Shown here piece after piece: positions 48,861 through 58,903 of a stretch of DNA of 64,000 nt (position 1 is its first letter; every line of letters starts with the position of its first letter). The DNA lies in contig CANMLG010000016.1 of NCBI GenBank assembly GCA_947498765.1, forward strand, positions 124,001 to 188,000, in the 5' to 3' direction. Both the position numbers and the translations under genes were made by a program. Below the pieces are notes generated by a model. That model saw only the letters and a program-made list of their open reading frames with translations. It was not told the origin of the DNA and made no database searches. Source of the DNA: an uncultured Aquimarina sp. (GTDB taxonomy: Bacteria > Bacteroidota > Bacteroidia > Flavobacteriales > Flavobacteriaceae).

Positions 48861-50096
48861 CTAAGGGTATAATAAATACTTTTTTCTAATTAATTTAAAA
48901 TTATCCAAATCTTTCTGCCAGGTAGCTTTAATTTCTTTTGATGTCATTCCGGCTTCAATTTGTTGTTGAAGTTGGTCTGTTCCAGCTAATTTTTTAAAAA
49001 AAGAAGTGAAAAATTTATTTTTATTAGGACTTTGTTTGTAGGCTTTAATTAACCAATTTAAATGTAATTGATTTAGTCTATTATGATGTTGTAAATTTTC
49101 GCCATAACATAATTTAGCTTCAAATTTAGGGTGTTTAGCACCTGGTTTAGGTGTTGGAGTAAAGCTAAAAGCTGTTTTGGGAAAGTTCGGAGCACCATAT
49201 AATTGGAATTGTAAATCAGTACCACGACCCACACTTACATTGGTGCCTTCAAATAAACACAAGCTTGGATATAAATTAATTGATTGATCATTCGGTAAAT
49301 TAGGCGAAGGTTTTATGGGTAACGAATAAGTAGTAGTATGAGTATAATTTTTTAAAGGGACTACGATAAGTTCACATGTTAAATTGTTTGCTAGCCAATG
49401 CTCGCCGTTAATCATTTTAGCATATTCGCCAATGGTCATTCCATGTACAATGGGTATAGAGTGTAAACCGACAAAACTTTTAAATTCAGGTTGGCGGATA
49501 GGACCATCCACATAGTGTCCATTTGGATTGGGGCGATCAAGCACAATAACAGGAATATTAGCTTCGGCGCAAGCTTCCATAATATAATGAAGAGTTGAAA
49601 TATAAGTGTAAAAGCGAGCACCAACATCCTGAATATCGAAAATTATGTAATCTATACCCGAAAGCATTTCAGCATTAGGTTTTTTATTCTTCCCGTAAAG
49701 GGAAATAATAGGTAAACCTGTGGCTATATCTTTGCCGTTTTTTATAACCTCACCAGCATCGGCAGTTCCTCTAAAACCATGTTCGGGGGCAAAAACCTTT
49801 TTTAAATTTATGCCACTGTTTAGTAAGGAATCTACTAAATGTATAGGTTGTTTTTTGGTGTTAAAAATAATACTGGTTGGGTTGGTAACCACAGCTATAT
49901 TTTTACCTTTAATAAATTTTAAATAAATATTAGTCTGTTGTGCGCCTGTTTGGAGAATTGGTTTTTTCTTTTTTTCTTTTACAGAAGAAACGCTAAGGCT
50001 GTCAATTTTATGAGTAGTGTTTTTTGTTGGATTAGGTTTTCCGCAAGAAAATAAGGGAAAGACTAGTATTAATAATGTATTTTTGAAAAAGGTCAT
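48861..50096 (-). CDS. DUF1343 lipoprotein, NamZ-like exo-N-acetylmuramidase
   Basis: 411 aa from ATG 50096 (MTFFKNTLLILVFPLFSC, Cys 18 as lipobox); the frame could start at 50144. DUF1343/GH171 motifs: VVTNPTSI, VFAPEHGFRGTADAGE, GIDYIIFDIQDVGARFYTYI (in part FDIQDVGARFYTYI), DRPNPNGHYVDGP and LFEGTNVSVGRGTD. Characterised NamZ enzymes release N-acetylmuramic acid during cell-wall recycling. Divergent from a LolC/E-like permease gene. Confidence 0.88.
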   Translation of the reverse strand: MTFFKNTLLILVFPLFSCGKPNPTKNTTHKIDSLSVSSVKEKKKKPILQTGAQQTNIYLKFIKGKNIAVVTNPTSIIFNTKKQPIHLVDSLLNSGINLKKVFAPEHGFRGTADAGEVIKNGKDIATGLPIISLYGKNKKPNAEMLSGIDYIIFDIQDVGARFYTYISTLHYIMEACAEANIPVIVLDRPNPNGHYVDGPIRQPEFKSFVGLHSIPIVHGMTIGEYAKMINGEHWLANNLTCELIVVPLKNYTHTTTYSLPIKPSPNLPNDQSINLYPSLCLFEGTNVSVGRGTDLQFQLYGAPNFPKTAFSFTPTPKPGAKHPKFEAKLCYGENLQHHNRLNQLHLNWLIKAYKQSPNKNKFFTSFFKKLAGTDQLQQQIEAGMTSKEIKATWQKDLDNFKLIRKKYLLYP

Positions 50097-50143
50097 TAAC
50101 CATGAAAAATATCTTTTTCGAAGATTAAACTGATTGTAATACA

Positions 50144-51376
50144 TTGAATTTTGAGTATTTTATAGCCCAAAGGCTGATTAAAGAAAAGGCATTTGCCAAA
50201 AATATATCATCACCTATTGTAAAAATAGCCATAATTGCTATTGCCTTAGGTATTGTAATGATGCTTATTGCTATTGCCACAGGTGTTGGTTTACAACGTA
50301 AAATTCGTGAAAAAATAGCACTTTTTAATGGGCATATTGAAATTTCTAATTTTGATAATAATTCAAGTCAAGTTTCTATAAAGCCAATTACTACAAATCA
50401 AACTTTTTACCCTAATTTTTCAGAAGTACCCGAAGTTACTCATATACAAGGAATAGCGACTAAAGCGGGAATTGTGCGTACAGAAACAGATTTTGAAGGA
50501 GTTTTAGTAAAAGGAGTAGGCGCAGATTATAAATGGGATGTATTTGAAACTTATTTGGAACAAGGAAGGTTGCCAAATTATAGAGGAAAAATTAATGAAG
50601 AGGTCATTATATCTAGTTATTTGGCCAATAGATTGGGATATAAACTAGGAGATAAAGCGGTAACTTATTTTTTGAAAAATGATAAAGCACGCACCAATTT
50701 ACGTTCCTTTGTGGTGGTTGGAATTTATAATTCCGGCTATGAAGAATTTGATAAAGCTTTTGTAATAGCCGATATAAGGCATATACAGCGGTTAAACAAA
50801 TGGGAAAAAGATGAGGTGGGGGCTTTTGAGGTCTTTGTTACTGACTTTGATGAAGTAAACCAAACTAATGCAGCTGTGTATAAAAGCATTCCATCTAATT
50901 TAGATAGTACATCAATATCTCAAAAATATGGAAATATTTTTCAATGGTTGGATATGTTTGATTTTAATATAGCTGGAATTATTGGTATTATGATTTTAGT
51001 TGCAGGTATCAATATGATTACTGCAATTTTGGTACTTATTTTAGAACGTACTCAGTTAATAGGAATGCTAAAAGCTATGGGGAGTTCTAATGTGAGTATC
51101 CGTAAAATATTTATGTACAACGCAACTTATATTATTTTAAAAGGACTTATGTTAGGGAATTTTATAGGACTTACTTTAATAGGAATTCAATATTTTTTTA
51201 AAATTATTACATTAAACCCAACTGATTATTATGTGAAGTATGCGCCAGTATATATCACAATCCAACAAATTTTTGCTTTAAATATAGGGACATTATTATT
51301 ATGTGTTTTAGTGCTTTGGATTCCCTCATATGTAATAACTAAAATAGCACCTATTAAAGCAATTAAGTTTCAATAG
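50144..51376 (+). CDS. FtsX/LolC-E-type ABC transporter permease
   Basis: 410 aa. One N-terminal TM (residues about 26-50), a large periplasmic MacB-like domain, then three TMs (about 275-300, 325-350, 370-400). The sequence NMITAILVLILERTQLIGMLKAMG is the FtsX-family conserved region (in part LILERTQLIGMLKAMG). The start is TTG 50144 (MNFEYFIAQRL is typical of flavobacterial LolE-like proteins). It probably exports lipoproteins with an ATPase coded elsewhere. Confidence 0.85.
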   Translation: MNFEYFIAQRLIKEKAFAKNISSPIVKIAIIAIALGIVMMLIAIATGVGLQRKIREKIALFNGHIEISNFDNNSSQVSIKPITTNQTFYPNFSEVPEVTHIQGIATKAGIVRTETDFEGVLVKGVGADYKWDVFETYLEQGRLPNYRGKINEEVIISSYLANRLGYKLGDKAVTYFLKNDKARTNLRSFVVVGIYNSGYEEFDKAFVIADIRHIQRLNKWEKDEVGAFEVFVTDFDEVNQTNAAVYKSIPSNLDSTSISQKYGNIFQWLDMFDFNIAGIIGIMILVAGINMITAILVLILERTQLIGMLKAMGSSNVSIRKIFMYNATYIILKGLMLGNFIGLTLIGIQYFFKIITLNPTDYYVKYAPVYITIQQIFALNIGTLLLCVLVLWIPSYVITKIAPIKAIKFQ

Positions 51377-51404
51377 TTTTTTTATTATATAATTTTTTGA
51401 TTAA

Positions 51405-51956
51405 ATGAAGGCAAAACTTGTTGATAATGATGCTGATTTACATCAGATTTTAGCTATTCAAAAGGAAAATCATTTGGATAGTGTATCAATAACTACTAAA
51501 AAAGAAAAGGGATTTGTAACTGTAAAGCATGATTTTGAAACTATAAAAAAATTAAATGCTAAAGCGCCCCAAATTGTAGTTAGTAATGGAGTTGAAATAG
51601 TTGGTTATGCCTTAGTGATGTTAAAAGAATGTAAAGGTTTGATTCCTGTACTTGTTCCTATGTTTACTCTTTTTGAAAGTATCCAATATAAAGGAAGAAA
51701 TTTAAGTGAATTAAATTATTATGTAATGGGGCAGATATGTATTGCAGATGGGTATAAACGTAAAGGTTTATTTGAAAAACTATATTTAAAACACAAAGAA
51801 GTTTATTCTAAACAATTTGATTATTGTATTACTGAGGTGTCATCAAGTAATACCCCATCAATGAAGGCACATGAAAAAGTTGGTTTTAAAACTATTTATA
51901 CCTTTTGTGATACTACAGATGAATGGCATGTTTTGTTGTGGGATTGGCATTCTTAA
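51405..51956 (+). CDS. GNAT-family acetyltransferase
   Basis: 183 aa. The acetyl-CoA loop is ICIADGYKRKGLFEKLY, and SSSNTPSMKAHEKVGF is the C-terminal helix pattern. Substrate unknown. It follows the permease gene by 28 bp. Confidence 0.8.
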   Translation: MKAKLVDNDADLHQILAIQKENHLDSVSITTKKEKGFVTVKHDFETIKKLNAKAPQIVVSNGVEIVGYALVMLKECKGLIPVLVPMFTLFESIQYKGRNLSELNYYVMGQICIADGYKRKGLFEKLYLKHKEVYSKQFDYCITEVSSSNTPSMKAHEKVGFKTIYTFCDTTDEWHVLLWDWHS

Positions 51957-52040
51957 CAGGTAATAATTCAATTTTAATATTTAATGTGCTATTAATAATT
52001 AATGTAATTTTGCATTTTTTCTAATTAATTGAAATAGAGA

Positions 52041-53948
52041 ATGAGTAAAAAACACTTTTATAGACCAGATATTGATGGATTAAGAGCCCTAGCTGTAATG
52101 CTCGTTATTTTATTTCATGCTGGTTTTACTACTATTAGTGGTGGTTTTGTAGGAGTAGATATTTTTTTTGTAATATCTGGCTTTTTAATCACAAGTTCAA
52201 TAGATAAGCAAATGAGTCAAGGGACTTTTTCGTTCCAAAATTTTTACTTAAAACGAATACGACGTATTATTCCAGTATTGGTTTTTATCATGTTTGTGAT
52301 AACAATACCTGCTTATTTTATATTGTTTTCAGATGATTTCGAAAATTACTCCCGAACAGTTATTCATACTATTTTAAGTACAAATAATTTTCATTTATGG
52401 ATTAAAAGTAGTGACTATTTTGCAGAAAGTACGGAGTTAATACCCTTGTTGCATACTTGGTCATTATCTGTTGAAGAACAGTTTTATATGGTATGGCCTC
52501 CATTACTATTGTTGTTGCATAAAAAGTTCAATTTAAAAAATAGATTACTAGGAGTAATCGTATTACTTTTTTTAAGTTTTATGCTTTCAGTGTTTTTAAC
52601 ACACATAAATATGCAAATGGCATATTTTTTATTGCCAGCTAGATTGTTTGAAATGTTATTGGGAGCTGGTTTAGCTATTTTTTGGCATAAATTACCTCAA
52701 TTTTCTCAAAAAAATAATAATCTACTATCTATAGTAGGTTTTTTTATGATGTTATTACCAGCTTTATTGTTAACTCAGACAAATAGTTTTCCTGGAATTA
52801 ATGCTTTATGGCCTTGTTTGGGAGCCTGTTTGTTTATTATTTCAGGTAAAGAAGAGGTAACTATGGGAATAGTTAATAGATGCTTACAAATACGTGCTTT
52901 TGTATTTATTGGATTAATTTCTTATTCAATGTATTTATGGCATTGGCCTTTATTAGTATATGTAAAATATTTAGGTTTTGAGTTATCAAAAAATCTAGCG
53001 ATAGGGGTAATTGTTTTAACTATTTTATTGTCTTTTCTTTCGTGGAAATATGTAGAACAACCATTTAGGTATACATATACTTATAATTTTAAAAATACAC
53101 TGTTAAAAGTGTTATTACCCAGTGTTGTAATATGCGTTGCAATATATGGAATAATAGATCATTTCAATGGGTTTCCAAGTCGTTTTACTCAATTGAGTGA
53201 ATTTGATAAGGACGCAAATTTTCCAAGTAAATTGCGTCGTGATTGTTATCGTAAACTTCGTATAGGTAATTTTCACGAATGTGGCTTAGGTACCCCTAAA
53301 GATAAACCAGATGGGATGTTAATTGGAGATTCGTTTGCTAATCATTCAGCTTCATTTTTAGAAGTATTAGCAAATGATGCAAATTTATATTTTCATGATA
53401 GTGCCGGTGGTGGATATCCAGTATTAGGGGATGTTAATGATATTACTGGTGAACCTGAATTTGATCCCGAATTTGGATTAAAAAGGTTGGAGTTGGCAAA
53501 AAAGTTTGATTACATTATTTTGGCAGCAAATTGGGAGCGTTTTACAAATAAAGAATCAAAAAATTACCAGTTGGTGTTTAAAACTGTACAAGAGTTGGTA
53601 GCTACAGGAAAAAAAATAGTTGTTATTGATCCTATACGAGAAACCACACCGAATGATCTTCATAAAATGAAAATGTTTAAAGTAAGAAATATTGCTAAAA
53701 TTGAAAAGAAAGATATTTTAGTCCCTTTTTATGATCGACCAGAAGATTATATTGTTTACGAGTTTAAAAGAAAATTACCAAGTATCAAAATAATAGATTT
53801 GAATACCGTAATGTGTAAAGGTGAATTTTGTGATTATGAAATTGATGGAAATATAGTATATCGTAATAGTAATCATTTAAATACTAGTGGTGCACGATTA
53901 ATAGGTGAACGTTACCTAAAAAGCTTCGGTAATCCATTAATAAAATAA
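52041..53948 (+). CDS. Acyltransferase-3/SGNH (OatA-like) membrane protein
   Basis: 635 aa. The acyltransferase-3 domain (about 1-350, ten TMs) starts YRPDIDGLRALAVMLVILFHAG (in part RPDIDGLRALAV) and has SVEEQFYMVWPP and YSMYLWHWPLLVY. The C-terminal SGNH domain (about 400-635) has Ser in LIGDSFANH and His in SNHLNTSGARLIG. It O-acylates a surface glycan or peptidoglycan across the membrane. Target unknown. Confidence 0.87.
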   Translation: MSKKHFYRPDIDGLRALAVMLVILFHAGFTTISGGFVGVDIFFVISGFLITSSIDKQMSQGTFSFQNFYLKRIRRIIPVLVFIMFVITIPAYFILFSDDFENYSRTVIHTILSTNNFHLWIKSSDYFAESTELIPLLHTWSLSVEEQFYMVWPPLLLLLHKKFNLKNRLLGVIVLLFLSFMLSVFLTHINMQMAYFLLPARLFEMLLGAGLAIFWHKLPQFSQKNNNLLSIVGFFMMLLPALLLTQTNSFPGINALWPCLGACLFIISGKEEVTMGIVNRCLQIRAFVFIGLISYSMYLWHWPLLVYVKYLGFELSKNLAIGVIVLTILLSFLSWKYVEQPFRYTYTYNFKNTLLKVLLPSVVICVAIYGIIDHFNGFPSRFTQLSEFDKDANFPSKLRRDCYRKLRIGNFHECGLGTPKDKPDGMLIGDSFANHSASFLEVLANDANLYFHDSAGGGYPVLGDVNDITGEPEFDPEFGLKRLELAKKFDYIILAANWERFTNKESKNYQLVFKTVQELVATGKKIVVIDPIRETTPNDLHKMKMFKVRNIAKIEKKDILVPFYDRPEDYIVYEFKRKLPSIKIIDLNTVMCKGEFCDYEIDGNIVYRNSNHLNTSGARLIGERYLKSFGNPLIK

Positions 53949-54026
53949 TTCTTATTTCGCGTTTTTTTGAGAAAAGGGTAAAGGCTTGAGGTAATTTGTA
54001 TAGTATTCAATCTTGTTTTAGTAATT

Positions 54027-54198
54027 AAATCCAAATTATGCATTAGAAAATTTATTACGTTATGAAATCACTTCAAAAACAAACACTTTGTTGCACTTTT
54101 CAATTTAACCATAGCGGTGCTATATTGAAATTGAGAAAGTACTTGTTTTTATTGTGCTTTAATACCTCATTGCAAAGTTCTAGTGCATAATCCAGGTT
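54027..54198 (-). repeat. 172-bp dispersed palindromic element, copy 2 (inverted)
   Basis: Reverse complement of the element at 3961-4132, about 87% identical. It fills much of the 441-bp gap before guaB. The central hairpin and ends are kept. The rest of the gap contains the guaB promoter and otherwise nothing recognisable. Confidence 0.75.
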
Positions 54199-54357
54199 AA
54201 AGAGTAGTGAGATGGTTAGTTATTAAATTTAGATAAAAAAGTAGTTAAAATTATGGATTGTATATATCTTGTTTTCAGTGTTTTGTTATTTATTTTAAAG
54301 CATTAGTAAGTATTTAATAATAATTAGTTAAAATAGTTTAATCTGATCAAAAACAAT

Positions 54358-54365
54358 TATATTTG
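54358..54365 (+). promoter_or_regulatory. -7 box of guaB
   Basis: TATATTTG matches TAnnTTTG, 24 bp before the ATG at 54390. The -33 region is weak (TTT at 54337). Confidence 0.4.
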
Positions 54366-54389
54366 CATGCAATTAAATCCTTAATTGCC

Positions 54390-55862
54390 ATGATAGCACA
54401 CGAATCAAAAATTGTTGGAGAAGGTTTAACCTATGACGATGTCTTATTAGTTCCAGCTTTTTCAGAAATACTTCCAAGAGAAGTTAATATACAAACAAAA
54501 TTTACTAGAAACATAACCATCAATGTTCCGATTATTTCGGCTGCAATGGATACGGTTACTGAGTCGAGTATGGCAATTGCTATGGCTCGCGAGGGTGGAA
54601 TTGGTGTGTTGCATAAAAATATGACAATTGAGCAGCAAGCTAGAGAGGTTAGAAAAGTTAAAAGAGCAGAAAGTGGGATGATAATTGATCCGGTTACTTT
54701 GCCTTTAACTGCTGTGGTAGGAGATGCGAAAGCTCATATGCGTGAGCATAGGATTGGAGGAATACCAATAGTTGATAAAGAAGGGAAATTAGCTGGAATT
54801 GTAACTAATAGAGACTTACGTTTTGAAAAAAATACTGAACGTTCTTTGACAGAAGTAATGACTAGTGAAAATTTAGTAACAGTTTCTGAAGGAACCAGTC
54901 TTAAAGATGCAGAAGTTATTTTACAGCAAAATAAAATTGAAAAACTTCCTGTAGTTAATAAAGATAATAAACTTGTAGGTTTAATTACTTTTAGAGATAT
55001 CACTAAATTAACACAAAAACCTAATGCAAATAAAGATCAGTTTGGTCGCTTGCGTGTTGCTGCAGCATTAGGTGTAACAGCCGATGCAGTTGAAAGAGCA
55101 AGTGCTTTGGTAAATGTGGGTGTTGATGCTGTTATTATTGATACAGCCCATGGACATACAAAAGGAGTTGTTGATGTATTAAAAAAGGTAAAAGCTGCTT
55201 TTGCTGATTTAGAAGTAATAGTAGGAAACATAGCTACTGGTGAAGCCGCAAAATATTTAGTTGAAGCTGGAGCTGATGCTGTTAAGGTTGGAATAGGACC
55301 AGGATCAATTTGTACTACACGTGTAGTGGCAGGTGTTGGTTTTCCTCAATTTTCAGCGGTATTGGAAGTGGCGGCAGCTATTAAAGGTTCTGGAGTTCCT
55401 GTAATTGCTGATGGTGGAATTCGTTATACTGGTGATATTCCTAAAGCTATTGCTGCTGGAGCAGATTGTGTAATGTTAGGGTCGTTGTTAGCTGGGACTA
55501 AAGAATCTCCAGGAGAGACTATCATATATGAAGGACGAAAATTTAAGTCCTACCGTGGAATGGGGTCTGTTGAAGCAATGAAAAAAGGTTCAAAAGATCG
55601 TTACTTCCAAGATGTAGAAGATGATATTAAAAAATTAGTGCCAGAAGGAATAGTTGGAAGAGTAGCTTATAAAGGTGAGCTAAACGAAAGTATTCATCAA
55701 TTTGTAGGAGGTTTACGTGCTGGTATGGGATATTGTGGAGCGGCTGATATTGAGACTCTTAAAGAGAATGGTCGTTTTGTTAAAATTACTGCGAGTGGAA
55801 TTAATGAAAGTCATCCACACGATGTAACTATTACAAAGGAAGCACCTAATTACTCAAGATAA
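54390..55862 (+). CDS. guaB: Inosine-5'-monophosphate dehydrogenase
   Basis: 490 aa from ATG 54390 ([18 protein letters not shown]). A start at 54363 would lie in the promoter. Two CBS domains at about residues 95-205 interrupt the barrel. The catalytic Cys is in [27 protein letters not shown] and [10 protein letters not shown] follow. It oxidises IMP to XMP, the committed step of GMP synthesis. A very strong terminator follows. Confidence 0.96.
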   Translation: MIAHESKIVGEGLTYDDVLLVPAFSEILPREVNIQTKFTRNITINVPIISAAMDTVTESSMAIAMAREGGIGVLHKNMTIEQQAREVRKVKRAESGMIIDPVTLPLTAVVGDAKAHMREHRIGGIPIVDKEGKLAGIVTNRDLRFEKNTERSLTEVMTSENLVTVSEGTSLKDAEVILQQNKIEKLPVVNKDNKLVGLITFRDITKLTQKPNANKDQFGRLRVAAALGVTADAVERASALVNVGVDAVIIDTAHGHTKGVVDVLKKVKAAFADLEVIVGNIATGEAAKYLVEAGADAVKVGIGPGSICTTRVVAGVGFPQFSAVLEVAAAIKGSGVPVIADGGIRYTGDIPKAIAAGADCVMLGSLLAGTKESPGETIIYEGRKFKSYRGMGSVEAMKKGSKDRYFQDVEDDIKKLVPEGIVGRVAYKGELNESIHQFVGGLRAGMGYCGAADIETLKENGRFVKITASGINESHPHDVTITKEAPNYSR

Positions 55863-55896
55863 GTTGCTAATATAAAATATAAATAGGAATTTAGTA

Positions 55897-55952
55897 GATC
55901 ACAAAAAAAAGCTAAACAAATCATTTGATTTGTTTAGCTTTTTTTTGTGATC
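55897..55952. terminator. 27-bp perfect hairpin terminator (guaB/YceI)
   Basis: The arm GATCAC-A8-GCTAAACAAATCA (55897-55923) is fully complementary to 55926-55952, around a 2-base loop. A and T tracts on both sides make it bidirectional for the convergent genes. Confidence 0.9.
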
Positions 55953-55969
55953 ACTTATTTAATAATAAA

Positions 55970-56623
55970 TTACTTTGATGCAGTAACGGCAATTTTAATA
56001 CCAACATTATCTTTAATAAGGTAGTCGCCAAGTTTAGCGGGGTCAGCAAATTTACCTGAGTTGTATTTTACATCCCACTCAGTGCGGTCAATTTCAAATT
56101 CATCACTACTAATAGTTGCAGAATTACCATTTACAGTAACCGTAGCAGGAAATTCAATATTCTTTTTAATACCTTTAATAGTTAAATTACCCGCAATAAT
56201 AGATTTTCCATCTTTTGGTGTAACACTTGTAATTTGAAAAGCAGCATTAGGGTGCTTAGAAACATCAAAAAAGTCTTCATTTTTTAAGTGTCCAATCAAT
56301 TTATCGTAATTTTCTCCAGCAGGAAGATCAGTACATTTAATTGTATTTACATCAAAAATAAAATTTCCACCTACTAAAGCATCTCCTTTAATTTCAATAG
56401 AACCTGCAGAAGCGTTTATAGTTCCTTGGTGTCCACCAACTATTTTATGAGCATTCCATTGGATCATTGTTTGTGCCGGATTGGCTTTAAATTTTTCAGT
56501 AGTAACAACTACTTGTTCAACAGCTTTGGCTTCAGTAGTTTGAACTTCTTTATTTTTTTTACATGAAATAAAACTAGCCGTAAGTGCAGTTACAGCTAAA
56601 ATATTAAGAATTTGTTTTTTCAT
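55970..56623 (-). CDS. YceI-family lipoprotein
   Basis: 217 aa. Lipobox Cys at residue 21 (FISC). The YceI barrel spans about residues 48-216 (MIQWNAHKIVGGHQGTINAS in part; DFFDVSKHPNAAFQITSV; FEIDRTEWDVKYNSGKF). It probably binds a hydrophobic ligand at the membrane. It is a second YceI protein besides that at 30864. Confidence 0.88.
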   Translation of the reverse strand: MKKQILNILAVTALTASFISCKKNKEVQTTEAKAVEQVVVTTEKFKANPAQTMIQWNAHKIVGGHQGTINASAGSIEIKGDALVGGNFIFDVNTIKCTDLPAGENYDKLIGHLKNEDFFDVSKHPNAAFQITSVTPKDGKSIIAGNLTIKGIKKNIEFPATVTVNGNSATISSDEFEIDRTEWDVKYNSGKFADPAKLGDYLIKDNVGIKIAVTASK

Positions 56624-56934
56624 TTTAATAAGTTTTTGTTAAAAATTTTCAATATTCAAAAGTATAAGTTTTACGATTGTTAAATCTTAATAAATTATTA
56701 AATTCTTAAAGAAATAATTAAGATCAAATGAGCTTTTTAAGCTTTTAAAGCTTTTAATGTATTGAATATAAGATGTGTTTATAAATTAAAATTAGTGTTT
56801 TGAAAACTATTTTTTTGCTTGTAGAATTCCTACAAAAAACATTTAATGACATGTTGGCATATCAATTGAATTGGCAGTACTTTTGCAGACTAGTTTTAGG
56901 CAATCAGAAAACAAAAAATAAGAACCATAGTAAC
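56624..56934. other. Divergent promoter region between YceI and grpE
   Basis: 311 bp. It contains AGCTTTT repeated three times near 56730-56756 and the grpE -7 box TACTTTTG at 56878-56885 with TTG at 56854. No HrcA/CIRCE inverted repeat is seen. An upstream in-frame start for grpE at 56800 lies before this promoter and is unlikely. Confidence 0.45.
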
Positions 56935-57489
56935 ATGAGTACAAAAAACAAAGCTAAAGATACAGTGGATGAAGTAGTTCAAGAATCGGCTGATAAAACT
57001 CAGTTGGATCAAAATGAGACTCAACCAGTGGAGGAAAAAGACGAGTTAGCACTAGCGCAAGAGGCTGTTGCGGTTGAAAAAGATAAGTTTTTGCGTTTGT
57101 TTGCAGAGTTCGAAAATTATAAAAAAAGAACATCAAAAGAACGTATTGAACTGTTTAAAACAGCAGGACAAGAAGTTTTACAGGCTTTATTACCAGTATT
57201 AGATGATTTTGATAGAGCAGGAAAAGAAATTGAAAAATCTGAAGATGAGGCCTTAAAACAAGGAGTTACACTTATTAAAAATAAATTAATTGATATATTA
57301 AAATCAAAAGGATTAGAGTTAGTTGAGGTAAATACAGCCGATGTTTTTGATGCAGATATACATGAAGCAATTACACAAATTCCAGCACCAAGTGATGATT
57401 TAAAAGGGAAGATTATTGATGTAGTTGAAAAGGGGTATAAACTTGGTGATAAAATTATTCGTTATCCAAAAGTGGTTACGGGAAACTAA
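56935..57489 (+). CDS. grpE: Nucleotide exchange factor GrpE
   Basis: 184 aa from ATG 56935 (MSTKNKAKDTVDE). A Glu-rich coiled coil (about residues 20-75) is followed by FAEFENYKKRTSKERIE and the C-terminal wing ending YKLGDKIIRYPKVVTGN (in part KIIRYPKVVT). It releases ADP from DnaK. dnaJ follows 14 bp downstream, so the two form a chaperone operon. Confidence 0.95.
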   Translation: MSTKNKAKDTVDEVVQESADKTQLDQNETQPVEEKDELALAQEAVAVEKDKFLRLFAEFENYKKRTSKERIELFKTAGQEVLQALLPVLDDFDRAGKEIEKSEDEALKQGVTLIKNKLIDILKSKGLELVEVNTADVFDADIHEAITQIPAPSDDLKGKIIDVVEKGYKLGDKIIRYPKVVTGN

Positions 57490-57503
57490 TTAATTAGGAA
57501 ACA

Positions 57504-58616
57504 ATGAAAGAAGATTTCTACGACATACTTGGTATTAGCAAAGGAGCTAGTGCAGCCGAAATAAAAAAAGCTTACCGAAAAAAAGCGGTTCAATATCATC
57601 CTGATAAAAATCCAGGAGATAAAGCAGCTGAAGAGAATTTTAAAAAGGCAGCCGAAGCTTATGAAATATTAAGTGATCCAGATAAAAAAGCACGTTACGA
57701 CCAATATGGACATCAAGCCTTTGAAAATGGAGGCGGAGGCGGTGGTTTCGGCGGTATGAACATGGACGATATTTTTAGCCAGTTTGGAGATATCTTTGGT
57801 GGCGGAGGTGGTTTCGGTGGCTTCGGTGGAGGTGGCGGAGGCCAGCGTCGTGCCAAAGGGAGTAACCTACGTATTCGAGTAAAACTTACGTTAGAAGAGA
57901 TAGCTAACGGAGTAGAAAAAAAGGTAAAGGTAAAGCGAAAAGTACAGGCTAAAGGCACTACATATAAAACATGTGGTACTTGTAATGGAAGTGGACAAGT
58001 GGTTAGGGTTACTAATACTATTTTAGGTCGTATGCAAACTGCAGCTCCTTGTAATGCATGTGGTGGTAGTGGACAGCAAATTGATAAAAAACCAAGTGGA
58101 GCAGATGCACAAGGTTTAATTGTTAATGAAGAAACGGTTAGTATAAAAATACCCGCAGGTGTTCAAGATGGAATGCAATTAAAAGTTTCAGGTAAAGGTA
58201 ATGAAGCACCTGGTGATGGATTTTCAGGGGATTTATTAGTGGCTATTGAAGAATTAAACCACGATACTTTACAACGAGAAGGTGATAATTTGCATTATGA
58301 TTTATATATAAGTTTTTCTGAAGCTGTTTTAGGTGGTTCAAAAGAAATTGATACTGTATCTGGAAAAGTTCGTATAAAAATAGATGAAGGAGTTCAAAGT
58401 GGTAAAATTTTACGCTTGCGCGGAAAAGGGGTACCAAGTTTAAATGGATATGGTAAAGGAGATTTGTTAGTACATGTAAATGTTTGGACACCAAAAACAT
58501 TAACTAAAGAACAAAAGAACTTTTTTGAAAAAATGAAAGATGATGTGCATTTTTCACCAAACCCAGAACGGTCAGAAAAATCTTTTTTTGAAAAAGTAAA
58601 AGATATGTTTTCTTAA
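57504..58616 (+). CDS. dnaJ: Chaperone DnaJ with only one zinc centre
   Basis: 370 aa. The J domain has YHPDKNPGD (HPD). A Gly/Phe-rich linker (residues about 72-115) precedes the cysteine region with only two CxxCxGxG motifs, CGTCNGSG and CNACGGSG. These match motifs 2 and 3 (zinc centre II); motif 1 is missing and motif 4 has become PSGADAQG without Cys. Client-binding domains ending VKDMFS are normal. It stimulates DnaK. Confidence 0.95.
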   Translation: MKEDFYDILGISKGASAAEIKKAYRKKAVQYHPDKNPGDKAAEENFKKAAEAYEILSDPDKKARYDQYGHQAFENGGGGGGFGGMNMDDIFSQFGDIFGGGGGFGGFGGGGGGQRRAKGSNLRIRVKLTLEEIANGVEKKVKVKRKVQAKGTTYKTCGTCNGSGQVVRVTNTILGRMQTAAPCNACGGSGQQIDKKPSGADAQGLIVNEETVSIKIPAGVQDGMQLKVSGKGNEAPGDGFSGDLLVAIEELNHDTLQREGDNLHYDLYISFSEAVLGGSKEIDTVSGKVRIKIDEGVQSGKILRLRGKGVPSLNGYGKGDLLVHVNVWTPKTLTKEQKNFFEKMKDDVHFSPNPERSEKSFFEKVKDMFS

Positions 58617-58642
58617 AAATGTATAAGTTCTAAATTTTTGTC

Positions 58643-58740
58643 TATATTTGATAAAGCACTTGTTAAAACGAGTGATTTTCTTTTTCATAGCAATTTTTTT
58701 CCCATCCTGTTTTAGTTAATAGGGTGGGTTTTGTTTTAAT
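58643..58740 (+). ncRNA. Possible small RNA downstream of dnaJ (or dnaJ 3' UTR)
   Basis: TATATTTG at 58643-58650 resembles a -7 box. About 80 nt follow, with CACT/AGTG hairpin and a terminator: CCCATCCT pairs with AGGGTGGG (one wobble), then TTTTG. It may simply end the dnaJ transcript. Confidence 0.3.
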
Positions 58741-58903
58741 CGCTATTTCATTCCAATTTTTATAGCTTAGTCTTTAATTTTTTAATAACCTTACAAAAAA
58801 ATATTTTTTTAATATTATGTATTAATGCTCCACTTTTTTTGAGTTAGATTAAAAAAATGAGTATTATAGCATATTAAACTTCGCTTTTAGTTAACTTGTA
58901 TAT

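Noticed and set aside
54363-54389. Longer N-terminus for guaB
   Set aside because: It overlaps the -7 promoter box, so it cannot be transcribed from that promoter.
56800-56934. N-terminal extension of grpE
   Set aside because: The promoter TACTTTTG lies inside it, and the residues do not resemble GrpE.
57713-57958. Pro-rich minus-strand frame opposite dnaJ
   Set aside because: It is the shadow of the Gly-rich linker of DnaJ.
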